From positions 1-64,000 of the forward strand of contig NZ_JAWQJT010000002.1 in the NCBI RefSeq assembly GCF_033441515.1: a stretch of DNA of 64,000 bases. The letters run 5' to 3'. This DNA comes from Amycolatopsis solani (GTDB taxonomy: Bacteria; Actinomycetota; Actinomycetes; Mycobacteriales; Pseudonocardiaceae). The notes below the pieces were generated by a model. The model did no database searches, was not told where the DNA came from, and saw nothing but the letters and a program-made list of their open reading frames with translations. The first letter of the stretch is position 1. The number at the start of each line of letters is the position of its first letter. The position numbers and the translations under genes were made by a program. This document shows positions 57,288 to 64,000 of this stretch, piece by piece.

Positions 57288-58181
57288 CTAGACCGAGTAC
57301 GCGCCGCCGTCGAGGTCCTCGATCAGGGTGCGGCCGGTCGGCGTCCAGCCCAGCAGTTCCTGCGTGGCCGTGCTCGTGGCCGCCAGGTCCATCGAGAAGA
57401 ACCCGCCGATCCAGCCGAAGTGGGCCGGGACGTCGGCCGGGTCGATGGAGGCCACCGGCAGGTCGAACGTCCGGCCGATCGCCTCCGCGATCTCCTTCGT
57501 CGGCACGCCTTCCTCGGCGACCGCGTGCAGGCGGCTGCCCGCCGGTGCCTTCTCCAGGCCGAGGGCGACCATGCGTGCGGCGTCGCTGACGTGCACCGCG
57601 GCCCAGCGGTTGGTGCCGTCTCCGGGATAGCCGGCCACGCCCTTCTCGCGGGCGATCGCCGAGAGGTACGCGATGAACCCGTGGTCGCCGGTGCCGTGCA
57701 CGGTCGGGGAGAACCGCAGGCTCACCGGGTGCAGGCCGCGGTCGGTGAAGCCGAGCGCGAGGTTCTCCGCGCCGCCGCGCGGGGAGTCCGGGCCGTGGAA
57801 CGGGGACGCGTCGGCCTCGGTGGCGGGGCGGCCCTGCACCAAGGCCGCGATACCCGAGGCCAGCAGGAACGGGCGGCCGGTGCCCTCGAGCGCGTCGCCG
57901 ATGGTCTCGACGGCGGCCCGCTCGGCCGCGTTCGACGCGGCCTGGTCGGCGAAGTCGTGCTTGTTCGCCAGGTGGATGACCGCGTCGGCCGCCTCGGCGC
58001 CGGCGCGGATGCCGGGCAGGTCGTCGAGGTCGCCGCGCCGGACCCGGACGCCCTTCGCCTCGAGCTTCGCGGCGGACTCGGCCGAGCGGGCCAGCCCGGT
58101 GACCTCGTGGCCGGCGCCGAGCAGTTCGCCGACGACGGCGGTGCCGATCCAGCCGGAGGCACCGGTGACGAAAACGCGCAT
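57288..58181 (-). CDS. NAD(P)-binding SDR-like oxidoreductase
   Basis: A 297-residue atypical SDR: MRVFVTGASGWIGTAVVGEL (cofactor), GVRVRRGDLDDLPGI, GRPFLLASGIAALVQG, and a C-terminal WTPTGRTLIEDLDGG. The catalytic YxxxK is not evident, as in other NmrA/dTDP-type members. Divergent from a TetR gene with repeated operators in the gap, so probably under its control. Confidence 0.84.
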   Translation of the reverse strand: MRVFVTGASGWIGTAVVGELLGAGHEVTGLARSAESAAKLEAKGVRVRRGDLDDLPGIRAGAEAADAVIHLANKHDFADQAASNAAERAAVETIGDALEGTGRPFLLASGIAALVQGRPATEADASPFHGPDSPRGGAENLALGFTDRGLHPVSLRFSPTVHGTGDHGFIAYLSAIAREKGVAGYPGDGTNRWAAVHVSDAARMVALGLEKAPAGSRLHAVAEEGVPTKEIAEAIGRTFDLPVASIDPADVPAHFGWIGGFFSMDLAATSTATQELLGWTPTGRTLIEDLDGGAYSV

Positions 58182-58210
58182 GGCGTGAACTCCTTCAAGA
58201 GGGACGTGAT

Positions 58211-58270
58211 GTCAGTGACCGACGTCAGTCGCTGACATTCACACCGTACGCCTGTCTGTCAGTCGCTGTC
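58211..58270. promoter_or_regulatory. Three repeated sites in the SDR/TetR gap
   Basis: GTCAGTGAC at 58211, GTCAG-TCG-CTGAC at 58224-58236 (perfect palindrome) and GTCAG-TCG-CTGTC at 58258-58270 repeat the same half-site. They lie between the divergent SDR (start 58181) and TetR (start 58289) genes and are probable TetR operators. Confidence 0.65.
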
Positions 58271-58288
58271 ATCACTAGACTCGGCGGC

Positions 58289-58876
58289 ATGGTGCGCTGG
58301 GAACCCGGGACCGCGGAGCGGCTGCAGCAGGCCGCGCTCGAACTGTTCGCCGCGCGCGGCTACGAGCAGACGACCGCCGCGGAGATCGCGCAGGCCGTCG
58401 GCCTGACCGAGCGCACCTTCTTCCGGCACTTCAGCGACAAGCGCGAAGTGCTGTTCGGAGGGCAGGAACTGCTGGTCCAGGCGTTCCTCGACGGCATCGA
58501 CGCTGTCCCGCCGGAGGCGTCACCGCTCGAGGTCGTCGCGTCCGCGCTGCAGTCGGCGTCCGCCTTCTTCCCGGACGAGCGCCGCCCGCACTCCCGCGCG
58601 CGGCAGTCCGTGATCGACCGCAATCCCGCTCTTCAGGAACGGGAGCGGCACAAGCTGACGACCCTGGCCACGACGGTCGCGGACGCCCTGCGCGCCCGCG
58701 GCGTCGCCGAGCCCGCGGCCACCCTCGCGGCGGAGTCGGGGGCGACGGTGTTCGGGATCGCGTTCACCCGGTGGCTGCGCGAGGAGCGGTCGCTGGCCGA
58801 TCTCGCGGCCGAGGTGCTGGACGAACTGCTGAGGCTGGCGGGTGAAGCCGCGCGGGCCTTGCGCCCCACGAGGTGA
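58289..58876 (+). CDS. TetR/AcrR family transcriptional regulator
   Basis: A 195-residue TetR regulator: LFAARGYEQTTAAEIAQAVG and LTERTFFRHFSDKREVLF form the HTH, followed by the helical C-terminal domain. ATG 58289 has no clear ribosome site. It is divergent from the SDR gene, with three repeated half-sites between. Confidence 0.86.
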   Translation: MVRWEPGTAERLQQAALELFAARGYEQTTAAEIAQAVGLTERTFFRHFSDKREVLFGGQELLVQAFLDGIDAVPPEASPLEVVASALQSASAFFPDERRPHSRARQSVIDRNPALQERERHKLTTLATTVADALRARGVAEPAATLAAESGATVFGIAFTRWLREERSLADLAAEVLDELLRLAGEAARALRPTR

Positions 58877-58881
58877 AAGAT

Positions 58882-58919
58882 TTTGAGGAACGATTGTTCT
58901 TGACTGATCGTTCCTCAAA
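58882..58919. promoter_or_regulatory. Long TetR-type operator with embedded promoter
   Basis: TTTGAGGAACGAT at 58882-58894 and ATCGTTCCTCAAA at 58907-58919 are perfect 13-base arms around 12 bases. The -35-like TTGACT at 58900-58905 lies between the arms, with a TATCGT -10 candidate 18 bases after it, so binding would block the promoter of the next TetR gene. Confidence 0.72.
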
Positions 58920-58935
58920 CGGCTATCGTCCTGGC

Positions 58936-59436
58936 ATGGGCAGGCAGCGGGCGTTCGACGAGGACGAGGTGGTGCGCGCCGCCGTGGAGCTGTTCGGTGG
59001 CCGCGCGTTCGACGGGGTGTCGGTCGACGACCTGGTCACCCACCTCGGCGTGCACCGCAACAGCTTGTACAAGACGTTCGGCAGCAAACGGGGCCTCTAC
59101 CTGGTCGCCCTGCGCCGCCACCTCGCCGACGACGTCGGCCCCTTGGCCGAAGCGCTGGCCGGGGCGGCGGACGCCGCGGAAGCGTTGCGGCTGGTCACGT
59201 CGGCCGACCTCGGGCTGCTCGTGCTCGCGGCGGTCGACCGGGCGCCGGCCGACGAGGAGGTGGCCGCCGAGGTGGCGGCCGCGTTCGCCGTCGTCGACCA
59301 GGCGATCGCCGATGCGCTCGGCGTTCCCGCCGAGCTGGCCGCCGCCCTCACCGCCGCCGCACTGGGCGTTCGCCTGCGCGGCAACCCCGACGGTGTCGGC
59401 GCCGCGCTGGCCCGGCGCCTCGATCCACTCGACTGA
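58936..59436 (+). CDS. TetR/AcrR family transcriptional regulator
   Basis: A 166-residue TetR regulator with HTH LFGGRAFDGVSVDDLVTHLG and VHRNSLYKTFGSKRGLYL. ATG 58936 follows the long operator at 58882-58919. It heads a unit with a small PH-like protein (13 bases later) and a secreted hydrolase (14 bases after that), which it probably represses along with itself. Confidence 0.86.
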   Translation: MGRQRAFDEDEVVRAAVELFGGRAFDGVSVDDLVTHLGVHRNSLYKTFGSKRGLYLVALRRHLADDVGPLAEALAGAADAAEALRLVTSADLGLLVLAAVDRAPADEEVAAEVAAAFAVVDQAIADALGVPAELAAALTAAALGVRLRGNPDGVGAALARRLDPLD

Positions 59437-59449
59437 AAGGAAAATCGAC

Positions 59450-59800
59450 ATGGCACTGGTCCGCATCGACGGCGAAGATCTCGTCGTCGTCATGGAGGGT
59501 CTCGACAAGCTTTGGGCCTTCAAGAGCAGCGTGACCATTCCGCTGGCCAACGTCCGCGGCGCGACCGCGGACCCCGGCATCGCCGCCGACCCCAAGGGCA
59601 TCCGGGCCCCGGGCGCCCACGTCCCCGGCGTGATCACGGCGGGCACGTTCCACCAAGACGGCGAGAAGATCTTCTGGGACGTCCGCGACGCGTCGAAGGC
59701 CGTCGTGATCGAACTCGCCGACGAGCGCTACTCCCGCATGGTCGTCCAGGTGGACGACCCCCGCGCGACCGTCGCGCTGGTCGAGAACGCCCTGCGCTGA
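59450..59800 (+). CDS. Small beta-rich protein, possibly PH-like
   Basis: A 116-residue soluble protein (MALVRIDGEDLVVVMEGLDK; ATADPGIAADPKGIRAPG; VIELADERYSRMVVQVDDPR). The strand pattern with a C-terminal helix resembles bacterial PH-like domains, but no family is certain. GAAAGGA precedes ATG 59450. It lies between the TetR gene and the secreted hydrolase in one probable operon. Confidence 0.6.
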   Translation: MALVRIDGEDLVVVMEGLDKLWAFKSSVTIPLANVRGATADPGIAADPKGIRAPGAHVPGVITAGTFHQDGEKIFWDVRDASKAVVIELADERYSRMVVQVDDPRATVALVENALR

Positions 59801-59814
59801 AAAGAGGCCGCACG

Positions 59815-60843
59815 ATGTTCTCCCGCACCGTCACGATCGTGGTGGCGTTCGCCGCCGCCGTGACCGCCACCCCCGCCGAGGCGGCCCCCTGTCTCGTGCC
59901 GGCCGCCGACCGCGAAGTCGTCTTCACCGTCGACGGGACGGCGACGTACGGCACCCTGCACGTTCCCGAACACCTGGCCGGGCAACGGTTGCGCGCCGCG
60001 TTGCTGCTGCCCGGCAGCGGACCCACCGACCGCGACGGCAGCCAGCCGCCCGCGGCCCAGAACACCCTGGCGCTGGTGGCCGGCGCGCTCGGCACCGACC
60101 GGGTCGCCACGCTGCGCTTTGACAAGTACGGCACCGGGCGGACCGGGCTCGGTGCCTACCGCGACCACCCGGAAGCCCTCGACTACCCGGCGTTCGTCCG
60201 GCAGGCGAAGGCCGCCTACGAGTCGTTGCGCGACCAGCCGGAGACCGACCCGGCCGCGCTCATGGTGGTCGGGCACAGCGAGGGCGGGATGACCGCGTTG
60301 CTGCTCGCCGGCACCGTCCGCCCGCGCCCGGCCGGCGTGGCGCTCCTGCAACCGCAGGCGATCCGCCTGCTCGACCTGGTCGCGCTGCAGCTGCACGCCC
60401 AGACCGCCGAGGCGGTGCGGCTGGGCCAGCTCACCCCGGAACAGCAGGACGCCGTCGACGCGGCGATCGACGCCGCCGTCACCGCCCTGCGTGCCCACCG
60501 GCCGGTCGACACCACCGGCCTGCCGCCCGCCCTGGCCCAGCTCTTCACGGCTTTCCAAGGGCCGAGCGGCCGGTTCGTCGACAGCGATGACGCCGTCTAC
60601 CCACCGGACACCGCCGCGGCCCTGCGGCCGGGGACCAGGGTGCTGCTGACCTGCGGCACGAACGACACCCAAGTCCCCTGCGCCACCACGGAAGCCCTGA
60701 CCACCGCCCTGCGCCGCGCACACACCACCGGACCGGGCCGGGTGCCGCTGCCCGGAGTGGACCACCTGCTGCACGACGCGGCCCACCCGGCCACCCCCGC
60801 CCCGGCCGTGCTCGACGCCCTGCACCGGTTCGCGGGGCACTGA
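59815..60843 (+). CDS. Secreted alpha/beta hydrolase
   Basis: A 342-residue protein with a signal peptide (MFSRTVTIVVAFAAAVTATPAEAA), AALLLPGSGPTDRDGSQPP, nucleophile motif VVGHSEGGMTALLLAG and a His near the end (VDHLLHDAAHP). It resembles bacterial secreted dienelactone/alpha-beta hydrolases. ATG 59815 follows AAAGAGG and lies 14 bases after the PH-like gene. It ends 12 bases from the convergent peptidase gene. Confidence 0.83.
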   Translation: MFSRTVTIVVAFAAAVTATPAEAAPCLVPAADREVVFTVDGTATYGTLHVPEHLAGQRLRAALLLPGSGPTDRDGSQPPAAQNTLALVAGALGTDRVATLRFDKYGTGRTGLGAYRDHPEALDYPAFVRQAKAAYESLRDQPETDPAALMVVGHSEGGMTALLLAGTVRPRPAGVALLQPQAIRLLDLVALQLHAQTAEAVRLGQLTPEQQDAVDAAIDAAVTALRAHRPVDTTGLPPALAQLFTAFQGPSGRFVDSDDAVYPPDTAAALRPGTRVLLTCGTNDTQVPCATTEALTTALRRAHTTGPGRVPLPGVDHLLHDAAHPATPAPAVLDALHRFAGH

Positions 60844-60855
60844 GGCGGACGGGAC

Positions 60856-62532
60856 TCAGCGCTGCCGGTTCAGCGCGCTGATCTCCGCCTGCACCTGTGC
60901 GCGCAACTCGTTGGGCCCGGCGGAAAGTCGCGTTTGGACCGATGCGGCCGCGCTTCGCACCGGGCCGGCCACCGGGTACACCCGGTCTTCGCCAGGCAGC
61001 GGTACGCCCGGGCACGTGGTGGATCGCGGGCGGGAGTTCTTGACCAGGAAGACGTTCACCAGGCCGTCGACGCACGGGTTTCCGGCCAGTGCGTACTGGC
61101 CGTGGAACGGCGAGTCGTCGACCGACACCAGCGGGACACCCGCGGCACGGGCCCCGGACGTCGCTTGCTCGTAGCCGGTCTGCGGATCGAATTCGCCTTG
61201 CACGACGAGGATGTTCGCGACCGCTTCGGCGGGGACCCCTGGCAGGTCGTGCCGCGGTGGTTCGGACCACGGGCCGCACGTTTCGCCGAGGCCGTAGGCC
61301 CAGCCGAACAGCGGGTAGCGCGGGCCCTGCCGGTCGCTGAGGTGCCGGTACCAGGCGGTCGACCGGGTGGGCTGGTCGCCGCAGGCCACGGCGTAGCGGG
61401 TGCCCGGGGCCTGGGTGTAGTCGGGGGCCAGCTTCGGTGCCGCCGCGACGACGCGGTCCGTGGTCAGCTCGGCGGCCGGGACGCCGAACGTCGTCCGCGA
61501 GACCGCGTCGAGGTCGGTGGGGTCGGCGGGCGGGCCGCCGTCGAGTGCCTGGGCGCCCAGCAGGAAGACCAACGCGCCGAGGACCCACTGGAGCGGGCTG
61601 CCGTTGCCGACGAAGACGCCGTCGAACGTGTCGGGCGCCAGGCCTTGCGTGGCGTAGTAGGCGCGGACGCGCTCCCACTTCACCTTGACCTCCGCGGCGG
61701 TCTTCCCCAGCTGGGCGGGGAAGTTCCGGGCGAGCCACGGCAGGTAGACGTCGTCGAACTGCCGCTGGTCGATGACCGGGAACGCCTCGAAGTCGGCCTG
61801 CAGCCTGCCTTCGAAGTCCACACTGGAGTCGAGCACGAACTTGCCGCTGTGCCCGGGGAACAGCGCCGCGTACTTGGCGCCGAGCCAGGTGCCGTAGGAA
61901 TAGCCGAGGTAGTTGAGCTTCTCGTCCCCGAGCAGCGTGCGGACCAGGTCCATGTCGTGCGCGGTCTGCCAGGTCGTGACGAACGGCGCGAGCGCGTCGC
62001 TCTGGCACGCCTCGGCGACGGCCCGTGGCGTCTGCTGGTGGGCCGCGATGCTCGCCGCGGACCGGTCGCGGGCGTCGAGCGGGCCCGACGGCAGGCGCCC
62101 GGCCGGGACCTGGCACTGGAAGCCGTGGTCGTCCGTGCCCGCGTGGCCGGTGCCGCGCGGGTCCATCCCGACGAAGTCGTAGAGGGCGCTGACCGTCGGC
62201 TCCAGCGCGGCCAGCGACCCGGCGAGCGGCGTGCCCTGGCCGCCCGGGCCGCCGGGGTTCAGCAGGATGGCGCCGCGCCGCTCGCCGGTGGCGGCCACCC
62301 GGCTGATCGACACCTCGAGCTCCGGCCCCGCGGCCGGGGCGGCCCAGTCCCGCGGGACGGTCACCCGCGCGCACTGCGCGGCCGGCGTGCCTGCCGCCGG
62401 CTTGAACGGGCAGTCGCCCCAGCTCAGCTGCTGCGTCGTGTAGGGCGCTAGCGGATCGGCGGCCGCGGCGGGCACCGCCGCCGCGAAGAGGGCGGCCGTC
62501 GCGGCCACCAGTCCTGTCCGGGAGAGGCGCAC
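60856..62532 (-). CDS. Secreted S33 peptidase (tripeptidyl aminopeptidase-like)
   Basis: A 558-residue secreted serine peptidase: signal peptide (MRLSRTGLVAATAALFAAAV, then AAAAD), VTVPRDW, LLNPGGPGGQG (oxyanion region), nucleophile Ser212 in YLGYSYGTWLG, acid in VQGEFDPQT and a C-terminal His in VSVDDSPFHGQY. This is the Streptomyces SlpD/Tap-type family that removes N-terminal peptides from exported proteins. GTG 62532 follows GGAAGGAAACCC, which sets the start. Confidence 0.9.
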   Translation of the reverse strand: MRLSRTGLVAATAALFAAAVPAAAADPLAPYTTQQLSWGDCPFKPAAGTPAAQCARVTVPRDWAAPAAGPELEVSISRVAATGERRGAILLNPGGPGGQGTPLAGSLAALEPTVSALYDFVGMDPRGTGHAGTDDHGFQCQVPAGRLPSGPLDARDRSAASIAAHQQTPRAVAEACQSDALAPFVTTWQTAHDMDLVRTLLGDEKLNYLGYSYGTWLGAKYAALFPGHSGKFVLDSSVDFEGRLQADFEAFPVIDQRQFDDVYLPWLARNFPAQLGKTAAEVKVKWERVRAYYATQGLAPDTFDGVFVGNGSPLQWVLGALVFLLGAQALDGGPPADPTDLDAVSRTTFGVPAAELTTDRVVAAAPKLAPDYTQAPGTRYAVACGDQPTRSTAWYRHLSDRQGPRYPLFGWAYGLGETCGPWSEPPRHDLPGVPAEAVANILVVQGEFDPQTGYEQATSGARAAGVPLVSVDDSPFHGQYALAGNPCVDGLVNVFLVKNSRPRSTTCPGVPLPGEDRVYPVAGPVRSAAASVQTRLSAGPNELRAQVQAEISALNRQR

Positions 62533-62700
62533 CGGGTTTCCTTCCGTCGGGGGGTGGGTGCGCCCGAGCCTGGCCCGCCGCCGCCCGCCGGTGATCAGCC
62601 CGGAGCACGATCCGCCCGGCTCCGCCTCGGCCCCCGGTATGAGGACGTGGTCCGGTCCGCGGTGGGGCTCAGCGCGCGCCGGGCCGCCGGGACCGAGATC

Positions 62701-63276
62701 ATGGGGGCCATGACCGGTTCCCGGCCGGGGCTGGGCGTCGTCGGGCGCCGCCTCGCGCAGTTCCTGCTGGACGAGCTGCTCGTCTTCCTGCCCATGCTGC
62801 TGCTCGCCATCGCGGTGGTCTGGCTGTTCCACCCGCACGGCCCCGGCTTGCTGACGTTCCTGAAGGTCGTGCTCTACACGATGCTGGCGCTCGACTTCGC
62901 CGGCCAGTGGTTCGTCAACGCGTGGTGGCCCTACCGCCACGGTGGGCAGACGCCGGCGATGCGCTGGCTGCGCCTGCGGGTCGTCACCGTCGACGGCGGG
63001 CACCCGTCGCTGGGCGCCTTCGTCGCGCGCGAGCTGCTGATGCTGGTCGACGGGTTCGCCTGGGGGCTGGCCGGGACCATCGTGATGCTGGTGAGCAAGC
63101 GGCGGCAGCGGTTCGGCGACATCGTGGCGCGCACGCTCGTCGTGCGCGTCCCGCGGTCAGCGGACCAGCCCGCTTTCCCAGGCCCAGATGGCGATCTCGG
63201 TGCGGTTGCGGACCCCGAGCTTGCGCTTGACCGCGCCGATGTGGGTCTTGACCGTGGGCATCGACACCACCAGTGA
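62701..63276 (+). CDS. RDD-family membrane protein
   Basis: A 191-residue membrane protein with the RDD pattern: RLAQFLLDELLVFLPMLLLAIAVV, GGQTPAMRWLRLRVV (in place of TPGK), RELLMLVDGFAWGLAGTIVML, RQRFGDIVARTLVV. The last about 40 residues (after VVRVPR) are hydrophilic and read antisense into the response regulator gene for 120 bases, because no earlier stop exists. ATG 62701 (or 62710) is preferred over the frame's upstream GTG at 62554. Confidence 0.78.
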   Translation: MGAMTGSRPGLGVVGRRLAQFLLDELLVFLPMLLLAIAVVWLFHPHGPGLLTFLKVVLYTMLALDFAGQWFVNAWWPYRHGGQTPAMRWLRLRVVTVDGGHPSLGAFVARELLMLVDGFAWGLAGTIVMLVSKRRQRFGDIVARTLVVRVPRSADQPAFPGPDGDLGAVADPELALDRADVGLDRGHRHHQ

Positions 63277-63807
63277 GCGGCAGATCTCCTCGTTGGTCTG
63301 ACCGCGTGCCACGGCCCGCACGACGTCGGATTCCCGGGGCGTGAGCGGGTTTTCCGGGTTGCCGGCCCGCCCGGGGTCGCGGCGCGCGAAGTGCTCCAGC
63401 AGCCGGGTCGTGATCGCGGGGGAGACCAGCGCCTCGCCGTGCGCGGCCGCGTGCACGGCCTCGACGAGCAGGTTCGGCCCCGCGTCCTTGAGCAGGAACC
63501 CGCAGGCGCCGGCCCGCAGCGCCGCGTGGACGTTCTCGTCCAGCCCGAACGTCGTGACCATCACGACGTGCAGCGGCTCCGGGACGCCCGGGCCCGCCAG
63601 CAGCTCCGTGGCGCGCAGTCCGTCCACACCGGGCATCCGGATGTCCATCAGGGTCACGTCCGGGCGCAGCTCACGGGCCAGCCGCACGGCCTGGTCGCCG
63701 TCGGCCGCCTCGCCGACGACCTCGATGTCCGGCTCACCTTCGAGGATGAGCCGGAAGCCCGCGCGGACCATCGCCTGGTCGTCGGCGATCAGCACTCGCG
63801 TCGGCAC
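63157..63807 (-). CDS. NarL/FixJ response regulator
   Basis: A 216-residue regulator: receiver domain with D9-D10, phospho-acceptor Asp55 (VTLMDIRMPG) and Lys107 (GFLLKDAG) intact, then a LuxR-type HTH (LTPRESDVVRAVARGQTNEEI ... TVKTHIGAVKRKLGVRNR). It pairs with the histidine kinase gene upstream, 17 bases away. Start GTG 63807. Confidence 0.92.
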   Translation of the reverse strand: MPTRVLIADDQAMVRAGFRLILEGEPDIEVVGEAADGDQAVRLARELRPDVTLMDIRMPGVDGLRATELLAGPGVPEPLHVVMVTTFGLDENVHAALRAGACGFLLKDAGPNLLVEAVHAAAHGEALVSPAITTRLLEHFARRDPGRAGNPENPLTPRESDVVRAVARGQTNEEICRSLVVSMPTVKTHIGAVKRKLGVRNRTEIAIWAWESGLVR

Positions 63808-63824
63808 CCCGGTCTCCCCTCGCC

Positions 63825-64000
63825 TCAGCCCGGTTCGAGCGGCAGCCGCGCGGCGACGCGCCAGCGCCGGCCCGCTGCCGGTCCCGCGTCGACCGTACCG
63901 CCCACCGCCGCCACCCGCTCCGCCATCCCGAGCAGCCCGTAGCCACCCCGGCGGGCGGGGCGGGCGGCACCGTCGTTGACGACCTCGACGCGCAGCGCAC
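63825..64000 (-). CDS. Sensor histidine kinase, C-terminal part (cut by the window edge)
   Basis: The last about 58 codons of a NarX-type kinase: VEVVNDGA (ATPase N/D box), GGYGLLGMAERVAAVGGTVDAG (G box) and ARLPLEPG at the end. The gene continues beyond position 64000. It is the partner of the response regulator that follows on the same strand. Confidence 0.82.
   Translation of the reverse strand, partial: ALRVEVVNDGAARPARRGGYGLLGMAERVAAVGGTVDAGPAAGRRWRVAARLPLEPG

Noticed and set aside
1..64000. tRNA, rRNA, CRISPR array, insertion sequences, prophage or integrase genes
   Set aside because: None was recognised on either strand by eye; a dedicated search (tRNAscan-type, repeat finder) would be needed to be certain.

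Overview
The window is very GC-rich chromosomal DNA with closely packed genes. GTG starts and 4-bp GTGA/ATGA overlaps are frequent, and there are many ANTAR, TetR, Rieske, F420-type and DUF6292-like proteins. This points to an actinomycete, most likely of the Amycolatopsis / Pseudonocardiaceae kind. That is an inference from gene content; no rRNA or tRNA gene was seen. I found no insertion sequence, phage gene, CRISPR array or replication origin.

Layout. 0-4.4 kb: an NTF2-like/TetR pair, a secreted DUF4142 protein, an atypical response regulator, and two small secreted lamin-tail-domain proteins flanking an XRE regulator. 4.44-5.38 kb: a gene-free stretch of GC-rich tandem repeats. 5.4-13.9 kb: a 1301-residue secreted subtilase with a convergent TrmB/LuxR-like regulator, then a ridA - YheO-like regulator - threonine dehydratase operon, and an esterase divergent from a TetR gene. 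14-23.8 kb: a dense set of ANTAR-domain regulators (seven in about 9 kb, one frameshifted, one tiny), with a Rieske/FAD oxidoreductase, small stress-type proteins (DUF6480, DUF3140) and a SpoIIE-type phosphatase. 23.8-40.7 kb: a stress and alternative-metabolism island with the phosphoketolase/acetate kinase shunt, SRPBCC and PPOX proteins, a UV-glycosylase-like protein, a P450, a molybdopterin oxidoreductase, a ThDP pyruvate-oxidase-like enzyme, hemerythrin, an SDR, an MFS transporter and an F420-type oxidoreductase. 40.7-42.5 kb: two divergent genes, each broken by one missing base. 42.5-50.1 kb: a seven-gene carotenoid operon crtE-I-B-Yc-Yd-T-U of the isorenieratene type, plus a divergent Rieske protein. 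50-53.3 kb: a STAS protein, manganese catalase, a DUF6292-like protein, Hsp20 and its divergent regulator. 53.3-64 kb: ordinary regulator/enzyme pairs (VOC, XRE, SDR, LysR, three TetR-type systems), secreted hydrolases, an RDD membrane protein and a two-component system cut by the window edge.

The strongest hidden pattern is a repeated promoter, GNNT-N14/15-GGGTA(C/T/A/G), the consensus recognised by actinobacterial SigB/SigF-type stress sigma factors. I find thirteen good or near-consensus copies between 19.3 and 51.6 kb, nearly all with a spacer of exactly 15 and each correctly oriented just upstream of a gene or operon. They include the carotenoid operon, the SRPBCC-PPOX-phosphoketolase-acetate kinase operon, the molybdopterin enzyme, hemerythrin and Mn-catalase. 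This suggests one general-stress regulon packed into about 32 kb. Partner-switching parts (SpoIIE phosphatase, STAS protein) are nearby, but the sigma factor gene is not in the window.

Three genes carry a single missing base each (GAF-ANTAR near 18.10 kb, alpha/beta hydrolase near 41.00 kb, WYL regulator near 42.03 kb). These may be true mutations or assembly indels and should be checked first.
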